A stretch of 64,000 nucleotides of DNA from Streptomyces seoulensis (GTDB taxonomy: Bacteria > Actinomycetota > Actinomycetes > Streptomycetales > Streptomycetaceae): the NCBI RefSeq assembly GCF_004328625.1, contig NZ_CP032229.1, positions 1,488,001-1,552,000 of the forward strand, read 5' to 3'. Shown here in pieces: positions 45,826-54,733 of this stretch (within the stretch, counting starts at the first letter, position 1; each line of letters opens with the position of its first letter). Below the pieces are notes generated by a model. The model was not told the origin of the DNA, did no database searches, and worked only from the letters and a program-made list of their open reading frames with translations. The position numbers and the translations under genes are program-made.

Positions 45826-47088
45826 TCAGTTGTCGTCCTCGTCGATCAGGAACCCGCGCATCGGCGAGGGAGCCTGGCCCATCGGGGACGGGCCCTGCGG
45901 CCGGACCGGAGCCATCGGCTGGGTCATGGCCGGCGTCATCTGCTGCTGGCCGCCGTAGGACGGACCGGCGGGCGACTGGGGGCCACCCATGCCCTGGTTG
46001 CCGCCACCGTAGGACGGGGCGCTCGCGCCGGCCGGAGCCATCGAGGGCGCCGGGGACGGCGGGAGGGACGCGGCGGCCGGAGTGCGCGGCGGAGCGAGCG
46101 AGTCGTCGGCCTGCGTCTCCAGCTGACGGAGCTGGGACTCCAGGTACGACTTCAGACGCGTCCGGTACTCGCGCTCGAAGCCGCGCAGGTCCTCGACCTT
46201 GCGCTCCAGCGTGGCGCGCGCGGACTCCAGGGAGCCCATCGCCACGCGGTGCTTCTCCTGGGCGTCCCGCTCCAGGGCGTCGGCCTTGGCACGGGCGTCG
46301 CGCTCCAGACCCTCGGCGCGGCTGCGGGCCTCACCGACGATCTTGTTGGCCTCGGAACGGGCCTCGGCGATCGCCTGGTCGGCGGTCTGCTGGGCCAGCG
46401 AGAGGACACGCGCTGCGCTGTCGCCGCCGGGGCCACCCTGACCGGGCAGGCCGGGGCCGCCCATGGGGCCGCCCATCTGCTGCGGCATGGGCGGCTGGCC
46501 GCCCATCGGACCCTGGCCCATCGGACCGGGACCCTGACCCATGGGACCGGGACCCTGGCCCATCGGACCCGGACCCATCTGGCCCTGGCCCATCTGACCC
46601 TGACCCATCTGTCCCTGACCCTGGCCCATCGGACCGGGACCCATCTGCCCCTGGCCCATCTGCCCCTGGCCCATCTGACCCTGACCCATCGGGCCGGGGC
46701 CCTGCGGGCCGCCCTGTCCGCCGGGACCGGCGGGGAGCTGCGGGGCACCGCTCGGCAGCTGGGGCGGGCCACCCATGGGGCCACCCATCTGCTGCTGCGG
46801 CGGGCCCGATATCCCGGCGGGAACCGGGGCGCCGGGACCGCGCATGCCCTGCTGCTGCTGGTCCTGACCGCCCTGCTCCGGGGGCTTGCGCATGTTCTGC
46901 TGGTTCTGCGCGGCGGCCCGCGTGGCGGCGGCCAGCTTGGCGCGCAGATCCTCGTTCTCGCGGAGCAGACGGGTCAGTTCGGCTTCGACCTCGTCGAGGA
47001 AGGCATCGACCTCGTCCTCGTCATAGCCTTCTCGGAGGCGGACGGTCGTGAACTGCTTGTTCCGCACGTCCTCGGGGGTCAACGGCAT
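45826..47088 (-). CDS. divIVA: DivIVA (Wag31) polar growth protein
   Basis: A 420-residue coiled-coil protein that marks hyphal tips and recruits the cell-wall machinery. The N-terminal membrane-binding domain ([35 protein letters not shown]) is typical. Residues 61-222 are a Gln/Gly/Pro/Met-rich insert containing tandem [10 protein letters not shown] units (about 131-197). A long coiled coil (about 227-325) and a Pro/Ser/Gln-rich tail ending FLIDEDDN follow. The middle insert is typical of Streptomyces DivIVA and is presumably a flexible spacer. Confidence 0.95.
   Translation of the reverse strand: MPLTPEDVRNKQFTTVRLREGYDEDEVDAFLDEVEAELTRLLRENEDLRAKLAAATRAAAQNQQNMRKPPEQGGQDQQQQGMRGPGAPVPAGISGPPQQQMGGPMGGPPQLPSGAPQLPAGPGGQGGPQGPGPMGQGQMGQGQMGQGQMGPGPMGQGQGQMGQGQMGQGQMGPGPMGQGPGPMGQGPGPMGQGPMGGQPPMPQQMGGPMGGPGLPGQGGPGGDSAARVLSLAQQTADQAIAEARSEANKIVGEARSRAEGLERDARAKADALERDAQEKHRVAMGSLESARATLERKVEDLRGFEREYRTRLKSYLESQLRQLETQADDSLAPPRTPAAASLPPSPAPSMAPAGASAPSYGGGNQGMGGPQSPAGPSYGGQQQMTPAMTQPMAPVRPQGPSPMGQAPSPMRGFLIDEDDN
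46498..46698 (-). repeat. Tandem coding repeat in divIVA
   Basis: The DNA encoding residues 131-197 is an irregular tandem array of 12- to 15-base units for [10 protein letters not shown]. This array can gain or lose units by replication slippage, so the length may vary between strains. Confidence 0.8.
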
Positions 47089-47140
47089 CTCTTCACCTCA
47101 ACGTAGTCATCGGCAGTCGGCAAGACCGTATCGTCCACCC

Positions 47141-47431
47141 TCATCGCACGAAGCTCCCCGCCACGGTGATGAGGATGTAGACGATGATCATCAGGACGAA
47201 GAAGGACAGGTCGAGTGCCACGCCCCCGAGCCGCAACGGCGGGATGAACCGCCGCAGAAGCTTCAACGGTGGATCGGTGACAGTGTAGGTGGCCTCCAGT
47301 ACGACCACCATCGCCTTGCCGGGTTGCCACGAGCGGGCGAACTGGAAGACGTAGTCCATGACCAGCCGGAAGATCAGGACGACGAGAAACACCATCAGCG
47401 CGATGTAGATCACCTGCGCGAACACGCTCAT
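47141..47431 (-). CDS. yggT: YggT family membrane protein
   Basis: A 96-residue protein with two long hydrophobic segments (about 5-27 and 70-92), separated by RSWQPGKAMVVVLEATYTVTDPPLKLLRRFIPPLRLGG. The motif DPPLKLLRRFIPP is diagnostic for YggT. Such genes sit between sepF and divIVA in the dcw region of Gram-positive bacteria and are thought to help cell-division or cell-shape complexes. ATG at 47429-47431. Confidence 0.9.
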   Translation of the reverse strand: MSVFAQVIYIALMVFLVVLIFRLVMDYVFQFARSWQPGKAMVVVLEATYTVTDPPLKLLRRFIPPLRLGGVALDLSFFVLMIIVYILITVAGSFVR

Positions 47432-47481
47432 GGCTGCTGGTTCCCTCTCCCCTGTTCCGTGCGTCTTCCGGTGGTGCGTCT

Positions 47482-48123
47482 TCAGCTCTGGTTGAAGAAC
47501 CCGCCCTCTGCGATGCGGGCCTTGTCCTCCGCCGTGACATCGACGTTAGCAGGAGACAACAGGAAGACCTTCTGCGTCACCCGTTCGATACTGCCGTGAA
47601 GTCCAAACACCAAACCTGCCGCAAAGTCGACAAGTCGCTTCGCGTCGGTGTCGTCCATCTCGGTCAGATTCATGATCACCGGAGTGCCCTCGCGGAAGTG
47701 TTCCCCGATGGTACGGGCCTCGTTGTAGGTCCGCGGGTGCAGCGTGGTGATGCGGTACGGCTCTCGTTCCGACACGACCTTGGGCATGATCACCGGCGCG
47801 TTCTTCTCCAGGGACTGACGTTCTTGTGTGATGGACGCCACGGGCGCGATACGCGCGGGGCGGCCCGATTCCGCGGTCAGCGCCGGGGAATGGGACACCG
47901 GTTCGCGTTGCGCCGGAGGCTGCACCACTCGCACCGATTCATCCCTTTGGGACACATGTGCACTGTGCGGCTGGTGAGTCGGCTCGTGTCGCCGGTGGTC
48001 CCGCTCGGGCTCCGGGTCGAGTTCGGGCTCGAAGTCGTCGTCGGGGTCGAAACCCCGGCCGTCGTACCCATCGTCCTCCACGAGGCCGAGGTAGACCGCC
48101 ATCTTGCGCATCGCGCCGGCCAT
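47482..48123 (-). CDS. sepF: Cell division protein SepF
   Basis: 213 residues. SepF links the FtsZ ring to the membrane. It begins [20 protein letters not shown], an amphipathic N-terminus, followed by an acidic, Pro-rich linker (about 20-110) and the SepF core: [52 protein letters not shown]. The ATG at 48121-48123 follows GGAGG; the upstream open frame is not used. The last residues read EGGFFNQS. Confidence 0.93.
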   Translation of the reverse strand: MAGAMRKMAVYLGLVEDDGYDGRGFDPDDDFEPELDPEPERDHRRHEPTHQPHSAHVSQRDESVRVVQPPAQREPVSHSPALTAESGRPARIAPVASITQERQSLEKNAPVIMPKVVSEREPYRITTLHPRTYNEARTIGEHFREGTPVIMNLTEMDDTDAKRLVDFAAGLVFGLHGSIERVTQKVFLLSPANVDVTAEDKARIAEGGFFNQS

Positions 48124-48252
48124 GCTCTGAGTCCTCCGCTCTGTGGTGGATCGGGTGACGACTGCCAAGTTCCCGCGATCCACTCGGTCGTTGCGCCCGC
48201 TTTCGGCGGGCATTGACCATATTTTCTGCTGTGGTCCGACTTCCTGGCGACG

Positions 48253-48972
48253 TTACCCGAGCCTGGCACGGACTCCGAGTACCGCGCTGCCGACGCGCAC
48301 ATGTGTCGCCCCGGCCGCGACGGCCTCCTCGAGGTCCGCGCTCATCCCTGCGGACACCATGGTCGCAGCCGGATGGATCCGGCGCAGGTCGGTCGACAAA
48401 TCCATGAGCCGTTCGAACGCCGCGCGTTCGCGTCCCGCGTACTCCCCGGTGAGCGGCGCGACGGTCATCAGGCCGTCCAGCCGCAGTCCGGGCGAGCCGG
48501 CGATCAGGTCGGCCAACTCCCCGATCCCGTCGGGTGCGATCCCGCCCCGCTCGCCCCGGCCGCCCGCTCCCGCGTCCAGCGCGACCTGGATGAGGCAGCC
48601 GATCTCGCGCCCGGCCCGCACGGCCTCCTTGGAGAGTGCGGTGACGAGCCGGTCCCGGTCGACGGACTGCACGACATCGGCATAACCGACCACGGAACGG
48701 ACCTTGTTGGTCTGCAACTGGCCCACGAAGTGCCATTCCAGGGGCAGATCCGCGCACTCGGCATGCTTGGGCGCCGCGTCCTGGTCGCGGTTCTCCGCGA
48801 CCTGACGCACCCCCAGTTCCGAGAGGACGCGGACGTCGTCGGCCGGGTAGGTCTTGGTGACCACGATCAGGGTCACCTCTTCACGTGCCCGCCCCGCGGC
48901 CGCGCACGCGGCGGCGATGCGTTCCTCAACCTTTGCCAGATTTCCGGCGAGTTCGGTCCTACGGTCCGTCAT
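48253..48972 (-). CDS. PLP homeostasis protein, YggS family
   Basis: 239 residues. A PLP-binding half-barrel (alanine racemase-like) involved in vitamin B6 homeostasis. Motifs: LIVVTKTYPADDVRVLSELG with the PLP lysine, VRQVAENRDQDAAPK, WHFVGQLQTNKVRS, and LMTVAPLTGEYA; the C-terminus has VSAGMSADLEEAVAAGATHVRVGSAV. In B. subtilis the homologous ylmE also lies between ylmD and sepF. ATG at 48970-48972. Confidence 0.95.
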   Translation of the reverse strand: MTDRRTELAGNLAKVEERIAAACAAAGRAREEVTLIVVTKTYPADDVRVLSELGVRQVAENRDQDAAPKHAECADLPLEWHFVGQLQTNKVRSVVGYADVVQSVDRDRLVTALSKEAVRAGREIGCLIQVALDAGAGGRGERGGIAPDGIGELADLIAGSPGLRLDGLMTVAPLTGEYAGRERAAFERLMDLSTDLRRIHPAATMVSAGMSADLEEAVAAGATHVRVGSAVLGVRARLG

Positions 48973-48978
48973 GCCCCA

Positions 48979-49707
48979 TCAGTCCAGCCACACATAGCCG
49001 GCGAGCCGCCCGGTGGAGCGGTCGCGGCGGTACGAGAAGTGATCGTCCGACTCCCTTGTGCAGACCGGGGATTGCTCCCGGTCGCGCACGCCGAGCCGGT
49101 CGAGCTGCGCGTGCACTCCGGCGCTCACGTCGACGGCGGGAGTGCCCCAGCTCGTCTCGGCGTGCGCCGCCGGTTCGGCGGCGGCCACCTCGGCGCGCAT
49201 CGCCTCCGGCACCTCGTAGCACCGGCCGCACACGGCGGGGCCGGTGCGGGCGACGATCCGGCCGGGCTCGGCACCCAGCTCGGTCATGGCACGTACGGCG
49301 GCCGGGACGACCCCGGCGAGCATGCCGGGCCGTCCCGCGTGCGCCGCCGCGACGACACCCGCGACGGGGTCGGCGAGTAGAACGGGAACGCAGTCGGCGG
49401 TGAGCACGGCGAGGGCGAGGCCGCGCCTGGTGGTGACGAGCGCGTCGACCTCCGGCACCGGGCGCTCGCCCCAGGGCTCGTCCACGACCGCGACCGCGGC
49501 GCCGTGCACCTGATTCATCCAGACCACCCCGGCCGGGTCCACGCCCAGCGCCTTGGCGGTCAGTTCGCGGTTGGTCCGCACGGCACCGGGGTCGTCGCCG
49601 ACCGCGCCGCCGAGGTTGAGCTCCGCATACGGAGCGGCGCTCACCCCGCCCCACCTGTCGGTGAAGGCGAAGTGCGCGCCGCTCACGTGTCCGCGCTGTC
49701 CTATCAC
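48979..49707 (-). CDS. Laccase-domain (PgeF/YlmD) protein
   Basis: 242 residues. Multicopper-like or purine-nucleoside phosphorylase/peptidoglycan-editing factor (PgeF) family. Motifs: [33 protein letters not shown] (metal His/Cys/His set) and [12 protein letters not shown]. The start is GTG at 49705-49707, overlapping the ftsZ stop as GTGA. PgeF members hydrolyse UDP-MurNAc bearing the wrong amino acid, which suits this place, but some act on purine nucleosides. Confidence 0.9.
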   Translation of the reverse strand: MIGQRGHVSGAHFAFTDRWGGVSAAPYAELNLGGAVGDDPGAVRTNRELTAKALGVDPAGVVWMNQVHGAAVAVVDEPWGERPVPEVDALVTTRRGLALAVLTADCVPVLLADPVAGVVAAAHAGRPGMLAGVVPAAVRAMTELGAEPGRIVARTGPAVCGRCYEVPEAMRAEVAAAEPAAHAETSWGTPAVDVSAGVHAQLDRLGVRDREQSPVCTRESDDHFSYRRDRSTGRLAGYVWLD

Positions 49708-50924
49708 TTCAGGAAGTCCGGCACGTCCAGCTCCTCGGCCGCGCTGTCCGCGTAGGTACGGGACTGCGGCACCGGCGGGGCCACCGGGATCTCGACGACC
49801 GGCTCCGGAGCGGGCTCCGGCTCCTCCTTCGGGGTCACGCTGCCCAGCGAGCCGAAGCTCGGACGGCTCTCCGCCTGCTGCTGACGCGGCGGGGCGGGCT
49901 CCTCGCGGCGCTGGGCCGAGGAGTTGGAGGAGGATGCCGAGGACGAGCCGAGCACGTTGTCCCGGCGGGCCGGGGGCTGGCCGCCGTCGAAGCCGGCCGC
50001 GATCACGGTGACCCGCACCTCGTCGCCGAGGGCGTCGTCGATGACCGCGCCGAAGATGATGTTGGCCTCGGGGTGGGCGGCCTCGCTGACGAGCTGGGCC
50101 GCCTCGTTGATCTCGAACAGACCGAGGTCGGAGCCGCCGGAGATGGAGAGCAGGACACCCCGGGCGCCGTCGATCGACGCCTCCAGCAGCGGCGAGGAGA
50201 TCGCCATCTCGGCGGCGGCCACCGCGCGGTCGTCGCCGCGGGCCGAGCCGATGCCCATGAGGGCCGAACCGGCCTCGGACATGACCGACTTGACGTCGGC
50301 GAAGTCGAGGTTGATCAGGCCGGGGGTGGTGATCAGGTCGGTGATGCCCTGGACACCGGAGAGCAGGACCTGGTCGGCGGACTTGAACGCGTCCAGGACC
50401 GAGACCTGGCGGTCCGAGATGGACAGCAGCCGGTCGTTGGGGATCACGATGAGGGTGTCGACCTCTTCGCGCAGCTCCGCGATGCCGTCCTCGGCCTGGT
50501 TGGCGCGGCGCCGGCCCTCGAAGGTGAACGGGCGGGTGACCACGCCGATGGTGAGGGCGCCCAGCGAGCGGGCGATGTTGGCCACGACGGGCGCGCCGCC
50601 GGTGCCGGTGCCGCCGCCCTCGCCGGCGGTCACGAAGACCATGTCGGCCCCCTTGAGGACCTCCTCGATCTCCTCGCGGTGGTCCTCGGCGGCCTTGCGG
50701 CCGACGGCCGGGTTGGCGCCGGCGCCGAGTCCGCGGGTGAGTTCACGGCCGACGTCCAGCTTGACGTCGGCGTCGCTCATCAACAATGCCTGTGCGTCGG
50801 TGTTGATGGCGATGAACTCGACGCCCTTGAGGCCGACCTCGATCATCCGGTTGATGGCATTGACACCACCGCCGCCGACACCGATGACCTTGATGACTGC
50901 GAGGTAGTTCTGCGGTGCTGCCAC
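49704..50924 (-). CDS. ftsZ: Cell division GTPase FtsZ
   Basis: Tubulin-like ring protein, 406 residues. Motifs: [39 protein letters not shown], the GTP loop [15 protein letters not shown], and the T7 loop with [15 protein letters not shown]-terminal linker is Pro/Glu-rich and ends in the conserved DVPDFLK peptide that binds partners such as SepF. GTG start at 50922-50924. The 276-base spacer to ftsQ carries the ftsZ promoters. Confidence 0.98.
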   Translation of the reverse strand: MAAPQNYLAVIKVIGVGGGGVNAINRMIEVGLKGVEFIAINTDAQALLMSDADVKLDVGRELTRGLGAGANPAVGRKAAEDHREEIEEVLKGADMVFVTAGEGGGTGTGGAPVVANIARSLGALTIGVVTRPFTFEGRRRANQAEDGIAELREEVDTLIVIPNDRLLSISDRQVSVLDAFKSADQVLLSGVQGITDLITTPGLINLDFADVKSVMSEAGSALMGIGSARGDDRAVAAAEMAISSPLLEASIDGARGVLLSISGGSDLGLFEINEAAQLVSEAAHPEANIIFGAVIDDALGDEVRVTVIAAGFDGGQPPARRDNVLGSSSASSSNSSAQRREEPAPPRQQQAESRPSFGSLGSVTPKEEPEPAPEPVVEIPVAPPVPQSRTYADSAAEELDVPDFLK

Positions 50925-51019
50925 GTCGAAGGCCTCTCGCCTCGAATTACGTTGTCGCGCCGGGCGGTTCCCGACCGGGACGACGGATGCCGAATTGGGA
51001 CGGTCCGAACGCCGACCCG

Positions 51020-51044
51020 AACCCTAACGCTGAAGTTTAGGGTT
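51020..51044 (-). promoter_or_regulatory. Dyad in the ftsQ-ftsZ spacer
   Basis: AACCCTAA (51020-51027) and TTAGGGTT (51037-51044) are perfectly inverted with a 9-base loop, about 95 bases upstream of ftsZ in an A/T-richer stretch. S. coelicolor ftsZ is known to use several promoters here, one of them sporulation-controlled; this dyad may belong to it. The spacer 50925-51200 holds nothing else that I can name. Confidence 0.35.
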
Positions 51045-51200
51045 ACCAGTGTGTCTGTTCTCTGGAGTCTTCTGAACAGGACACTAAGTCGACAAGCGGC
51101 GCCCGTTCAACGAACACGCCGAACCTCCCGTTTTTCTTTTCACCCTATGTGATCAGCCGTAGCAGTGCCCAACCAGGGTGCTGGCCTGCGCTGATGTGCG

Positions 51201-51995
51201 TCAACTCCCCGCTGACGCGGGGGCGGTGGGCACACTCACATCGAAGTGCCGGGCGTTCGGAGCTGCTTTCATGAGAGCTGTGAGGGCCCGTGCCTTGGCG
51301 CGGCCCTGCTCCCCGCTCCCCCACTCCACGGTGCGTCCGTGGCCCAACTCCAGGGTGATGGCGTCGAACGAGCCCACCTTGACCGTCCCGGTGTCCCGGG
51401 CGACGGCGGGCGGGAGACTGCCGGCCACCCGGACCGCCTCGCGCACGAGGCGTCCGGTGCCGAAGCGGCGCAGGCTGGCGGCACCCGATCCCTTGGGGGA
51501 CGCGGCGAGTTCGAGCATCGGCACACCCTTCGGCGCCTTCCCCACGGACGCGAAACGTACGCCTTCGTGATCGATCTCGGTGAACCGGCCCTTCTCCCGG
51601 GCCAGCAGCACCGGGGTGCGCTCGGTGACCTTCAGGGTGATGCCGTCCGGCCAGGACCGGGACACCTCGACGGTGTCGATCCGCCGCAACTTCCCCCGCA
51701 GCCGGGCCTCGACGGCATCGGTGCCGATGGAGGCCAGCGGGGCGCCGACGGGCACGTCGGCGGCCTCGCGGACCTCGGCGGGCGTGAGCACACGGGTGCC
51801 GGAGACCGAGACGTGCCGTACGCGCAGCCACTGGGAGCCGTAGAGCAGCCAGAGGGTGCCGGCGCCCAACAGGACCAGTACGACAGCCAAAGCGATGATC
51901 ATACGAAGACGGGGGCGCCTCAGTCGGCGGACGAGCGGCGGGCCGGCCGACTCCCGCTGGCGTTCTCCGCGCTCGGCGGTGGTCGAACCGGCCAC
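51201..51995 (-). CDS. ftsQ: Cell division protein FtsQ/DivIB
   Basis: 264 residues. A basic cytoplasmic N-terminus, one membrane helix (about 32-52), then the POTRA domain (VRHVSVSGTRVLTPAEVREAADV) and a beta domain (VEVSRSWPDGITLKVTERTPVLL). Part of the FtsQLB complex that activates septal wall synthesis. Start is GTG at 51993-51995, 29 bases from the repeat that separates it from murG. Confidence 0.95.
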   Translation of the reverse strand: MAGSTTAERGERQRESAGPPLVRRLRRPRLRMIIALAVVLVLLGAGTLWLLYGSQWLRVRHVSVSGTRVLTPAEVREAADVPVGAPLASIGTDAVEARLRGKLRRIDTVEVSRSWPDGITLKVTERTPVLLAREKGRFTEIDHEGVRFASVGKAPKGVPMLELAASPKGSGAASLRRFGTGRLVREAVRVAGSLPPAVARDTGTVKVGSFDAITLELGHGRTVEWGSGEQGRAKARALTALMKAAPNARHFDVSVPTAPASAGS

Positions 51996-52023
51996 GCTCG
52001 CTGTCCCTTCGTCGTGCGATGCC

Positions 52024-52212
52024 CAGGGCCTGTCTTCCGGATCCTGCCGGAGTCGCGGGGTCTGGCACGCACATCTGCGGCGTTGTCGTCACTCGCCGAC
52101 GCTCCGCGTCGACTCCCTCCTCCGCCTTGCAGCTGCACGCACCAGACCCCGCTCGGGTCAGCCGAAAGGGCGCCGTCGGCCCGAGCCGGCCAGATCCGGA
52201 AGACAGACCCTA
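52024..52212. repeat. 189-base palindromic repeat (long form) between murG and ftsQ
   Basis: Outer arms 52024-52048 and 52188-52212 are inverted (21 of 25 match) and contain the same core CTGTCTTCCGGATC as the 34.2-kb copy. A second inverted pair, GCGGGGTCTGG (52055-52065) and CCAGACCCCGC (52142-52152), is nested inside. The right end CTA is the complement of the murG stop TAG. No reading frame inside. It looks like a non-autonomous element. From memory similar sequences recur in Streptomyces genomes. Confidence 0.7.
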
Positions 52213-53298
52213 ACGGCTGGAGGCGATGGCCTCGTACACCATGCCGACGAGCAGGTCGTCGGCGTCCCGGCGGCCGAACTCACCGGCGGCGCGGGACATC
52301 TCGTAGAGACGGTGCGGGTCGGCGAGGACGGGGAGCACATTCTGCTGCACCCATTCCGGCGTCAGTTCCGCGTCGTCCACGAGGAGTCCGCCGCCCGCCT
52401 TGACCACCGGCTGGGCGTTCAGCCGCTGTTCGCCGTTGCCGATGGGCAGCGGGACGTAGGCGGCCGGGAGTCCGACGGCGGTCAGTTCGGCGACGGTCAT
52501 CGCGCCCGCGCGGCAGAGCATCATGTCGGCCGCGGCGTACGCGAGGTCCATCCGGTCCAGATAACTTACCGGGACGTACGGGGGCATCCCCGGCATCTGC
52601 TGCACCTGCGGCAGTTCGTTCTTCGGGCCGACCGCGTGCAGGATCTGGATGCCGGCCTGCTGGAGCCAGGGCGCGACCCGCTGGACGACCTCGTTGAGGT
52701 GCCGGGCGCCCTGGGAGCCGCCGGAGACCAGCAGCGTGGGCAGGTTGGGGTCAAGGCCGAAGCGGGCGCGGGCCTCGGGGCGCGCGGCGGCGCGGTCCAG
52801 GGTGGCGATGGAGCGGCGCAGCGGGATGCCGATGTAGCGGGCGTCACGCAGCTTGCTGTCGGGCGTGGAGACCGCGACCCGGGCCGCGTAGCGGGAGCCG
52901 ATCTTGTTGGCCAGGCCGGGGCGGGCGTTGGCCTCGTGGATCACGATCGGCACGCCCAGGCGCTTGGCGGCCAGGTAGCCGGGCAGCGCGACGTAGCCGC
53001 CGAAGCCGACCACCGCGTCCGCCTTGGTGCGCTCCAGGATCTGCTCGGCGGCCTTGATCGTGCCGCGCAGCCGGCCCGGCACCGTGATCAGCTCGGGGGT
53101 GGGCTTGCGCGGCAGCGGAACCGCCGGGATCAGCGCCAGCTCGTAGCCGCGCTCCGGGACGAGCCGGGTCTCCAGACCGCGCTCCGTGCCCAGGGCCGTG
53201 ATCCCCACGGTGGGGTCCTGCCTGCGCAGGGCGTCCGCGAGGGCGAGCGCGGGCTCGATGTGGCCCGCGGTACCCCCGCCGGCGAGTACGACATGCAC
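52210..53298 (-). CDS. murG: UDP-GlcNAc transferase MurG (lipid II synthesis)
   Basis: Adds GlcNAc to lipid I to give lipid II. 362 residues. Motifs: [71 protein letters not shown] and [29 protein letters not shown] start at 53296-53298, six bases after ftsW. The stop TAG (52210-52212) is formed by the outer end of the repeat element, so the last residues (EAIASSR) may not be the ancestral C-terminus. Confidence 0.97.
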   Translation of the reverse strand: MHVVLAGGGTAGHIEPALALADALRRQDPTVGITALGTERGLETRLVPERGYELALIPAVPLPRKPTPELITVPGRLRGTIKAAEQILERTKADAVVGFGGYVALPGYLAAKRLGVPIVIHEANARPGLANKIGSRYAARVAVSTPDSKLRDARYIGIPLRRSIATLDRAAARPEARARFGLDPNLPTLLVSGGSQGARHLNEVVQRVAPWLQQAGIQILHAVGPKNELPQVQQMPGMPPYVPVSYLDRMDLAYAAADMMLCRAGAMTVAELTAVGLPAAYVPLPIGNGEQRLNAQPVVKAGGGLLVDDAELTPEWVQQNVLPVLADPHRLYEMSRAAGEFGRRDADDLLVGMVYEAIASSR

Positions 53299-53304
53299 CG
53301 AAAT

Positions 53305-54663
53305 TCACCGCTCTCCGGACGAACGCGCCGCCGAGGCACGCCGTCGCATCGTGTTCCATCTCCGTGGCACCCGCTCGGCACGGGAGCCCCCCGCCCGCTT
53401 TCTACCAAAGCGGGGTTGCCGCATCGCAAGTGCCGCCCGCGCACCGGGCTCGTCCCGCGCGAACGCGATCAGCAGCCCGACGGCGAACATGGTCGGCAGC
53501 AGGGCGGACCCTCCGTAGGAGAACAGCGGGAGCGGGACGCCGGCGATCGGCAGCAGGCCGAGCACCGCACCGATGTTGATCACCGCCTGGGCGATGATCC
53601 ACGTCGTCACGCCTCCCGCGGCGTACCTCACGAAGGGGTCCTCCGTGCGTCCGGCCACGCGGATACCCGCATAGCCTAGAGCCGCGAACAGGGCCAGTAC
53701 CGACAGCGTGCCCGCGAGGCCCAGTTCCTCACCTGTGATGGCGAAGATGAAGTCCGTGTGGGCCTCGGGGAGTTGTCCCCATTTCTCCACGCTGGCGCCC
53801 AGCCCGGAACCGAAGATCCCGCCCGAGGCCAGGGCGTAGATGCCGTGCACGGCCTGCCAGCAGTCGGCGGCGCCCGCCTTGGGCTCGGTGGCGCCGATGC
53901 AGGCGAGCCGGGCCATCCGGTTGGGGCTGGTCTTGATGAGGATCACCCCGATCAGCGCCGCCACCGACAGCACCCCGGCGAAGAGCCGGGTGGGGGCGCC
54001 GGCCAGCCAGAGCAGGCCGAAGAGGATCGCGGTGAGGATGATCGCGGTGCCCATGTCGCCGCCGAGCATGATCAGCCCGAGCAGCAGGAAGGCGACCGGG
54101 ACGAGCGGGACGAGCATGTGCTTCCACTGGGCCAGCAGCCGCTTCTCCTGCTTGCGGGCGATCAGGTCGGCGCCCCACAGCACCAGGGCGAGCTTGCCGA
54201 ACTCGCTGGGCTGGATCTGGAAGGAGCCGCCGAGCGAGATCCAGTTCCGGTTGCCGTTGACCGACATCCCTATCCCCGGCACCTGCACCAGGGCCATGGA
54301 GAACACGGCGGCGGCCAGGATCGGGTAGGCCAGCGCCCGGTGCAGCTTGACCGGCATCCGGGAGGCGGCGAACAGCAGGGCGCCGCCGATGAGCGCGGCG
54401 AGGAACTGCTTGCGGAAGAAGAACGAGCCGGGCAGCGAGAGCTGCAGCGCGGTGATCTGGGAGGCCGAGTAGACCATCACCAGGCCCAGGACGGTGATCA
54501 GCATGCTGCCGCCCAGGATCAGATAGTAGGCGGTCAGCGGCCGGTCCCACGCCTTGCGGGCGCGGTCGCGCAGCCGGCGCAGCGGGTTCTCGCCCGCGAT
54601 CCGCGGGGGCGCGGGACGGGCCGCCCGCTGTACGGGCGGCCGTCCGGTACGGCTACTGGGCAT
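53305..54663 (-). CDS. ftsW: Septal peptidoglycan glycosyltransferase FtsW
   Basis: A 452-residue SEDS polymerase with ten membrane helices, partner of FtsI. Motifs: LGLVMVYSASQITAL, GNRNWISLGGSFQIQPSEFGKLALVLW, GGDMGTAIILTAI, and the loop EAHTDFIFAITGEELGLAG, then LPLFSYGGSALLPTM. N- and C-terminal tails are Arg-rich, with a long C-terminal basic tail. ATG at 54661-54663. Confidence 0.96.
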   Translation of the reverse strand: MPSSRTGRPPVQRAARPAPPRIAGENPLRRLRDRARKAWDRPLTAYYLILGGSMLITVLGLVMVYSASQITALQLSLPGSFFFRKQFLAALIGGALLFAASRMPVKLHRALAYPILAAAVFSMALVQVPGIGMSVNGNRNWISLGGSFQIQPSEFGKLALVLWGADLIARKQEKRLLAQWKHMLVPLVPVAFLLLGLIMLGGDMGTAIILTAILFGLLWLAGAPTRLFAGVLSVAALIGVILIKTSPNRMARLACIGATEPKAGAADCWQAVHGIYALASGGIFGSGLGASVEKWGQLPEAHTDFIFAITGEELGLAGTLSVLALFAALGYAGIRVAGRTEDPFVRYAAGGVTTWIIAQAVINIGAVLGLLPIAGVPLPLFSYGGSALLPTMFAVGLLIAFARDEPGARAALAMRQPRFGRKRAGGSRAERVPRRWNTMRRRASAARSSGER

Positions 54664-54733
54664 CCTGGCCTCCGCTGAACGTCGACCGTCCCACGCGTCC
54701 CTCCCAAGGTCCGCCCGGCACGGGCGGCCGGGG

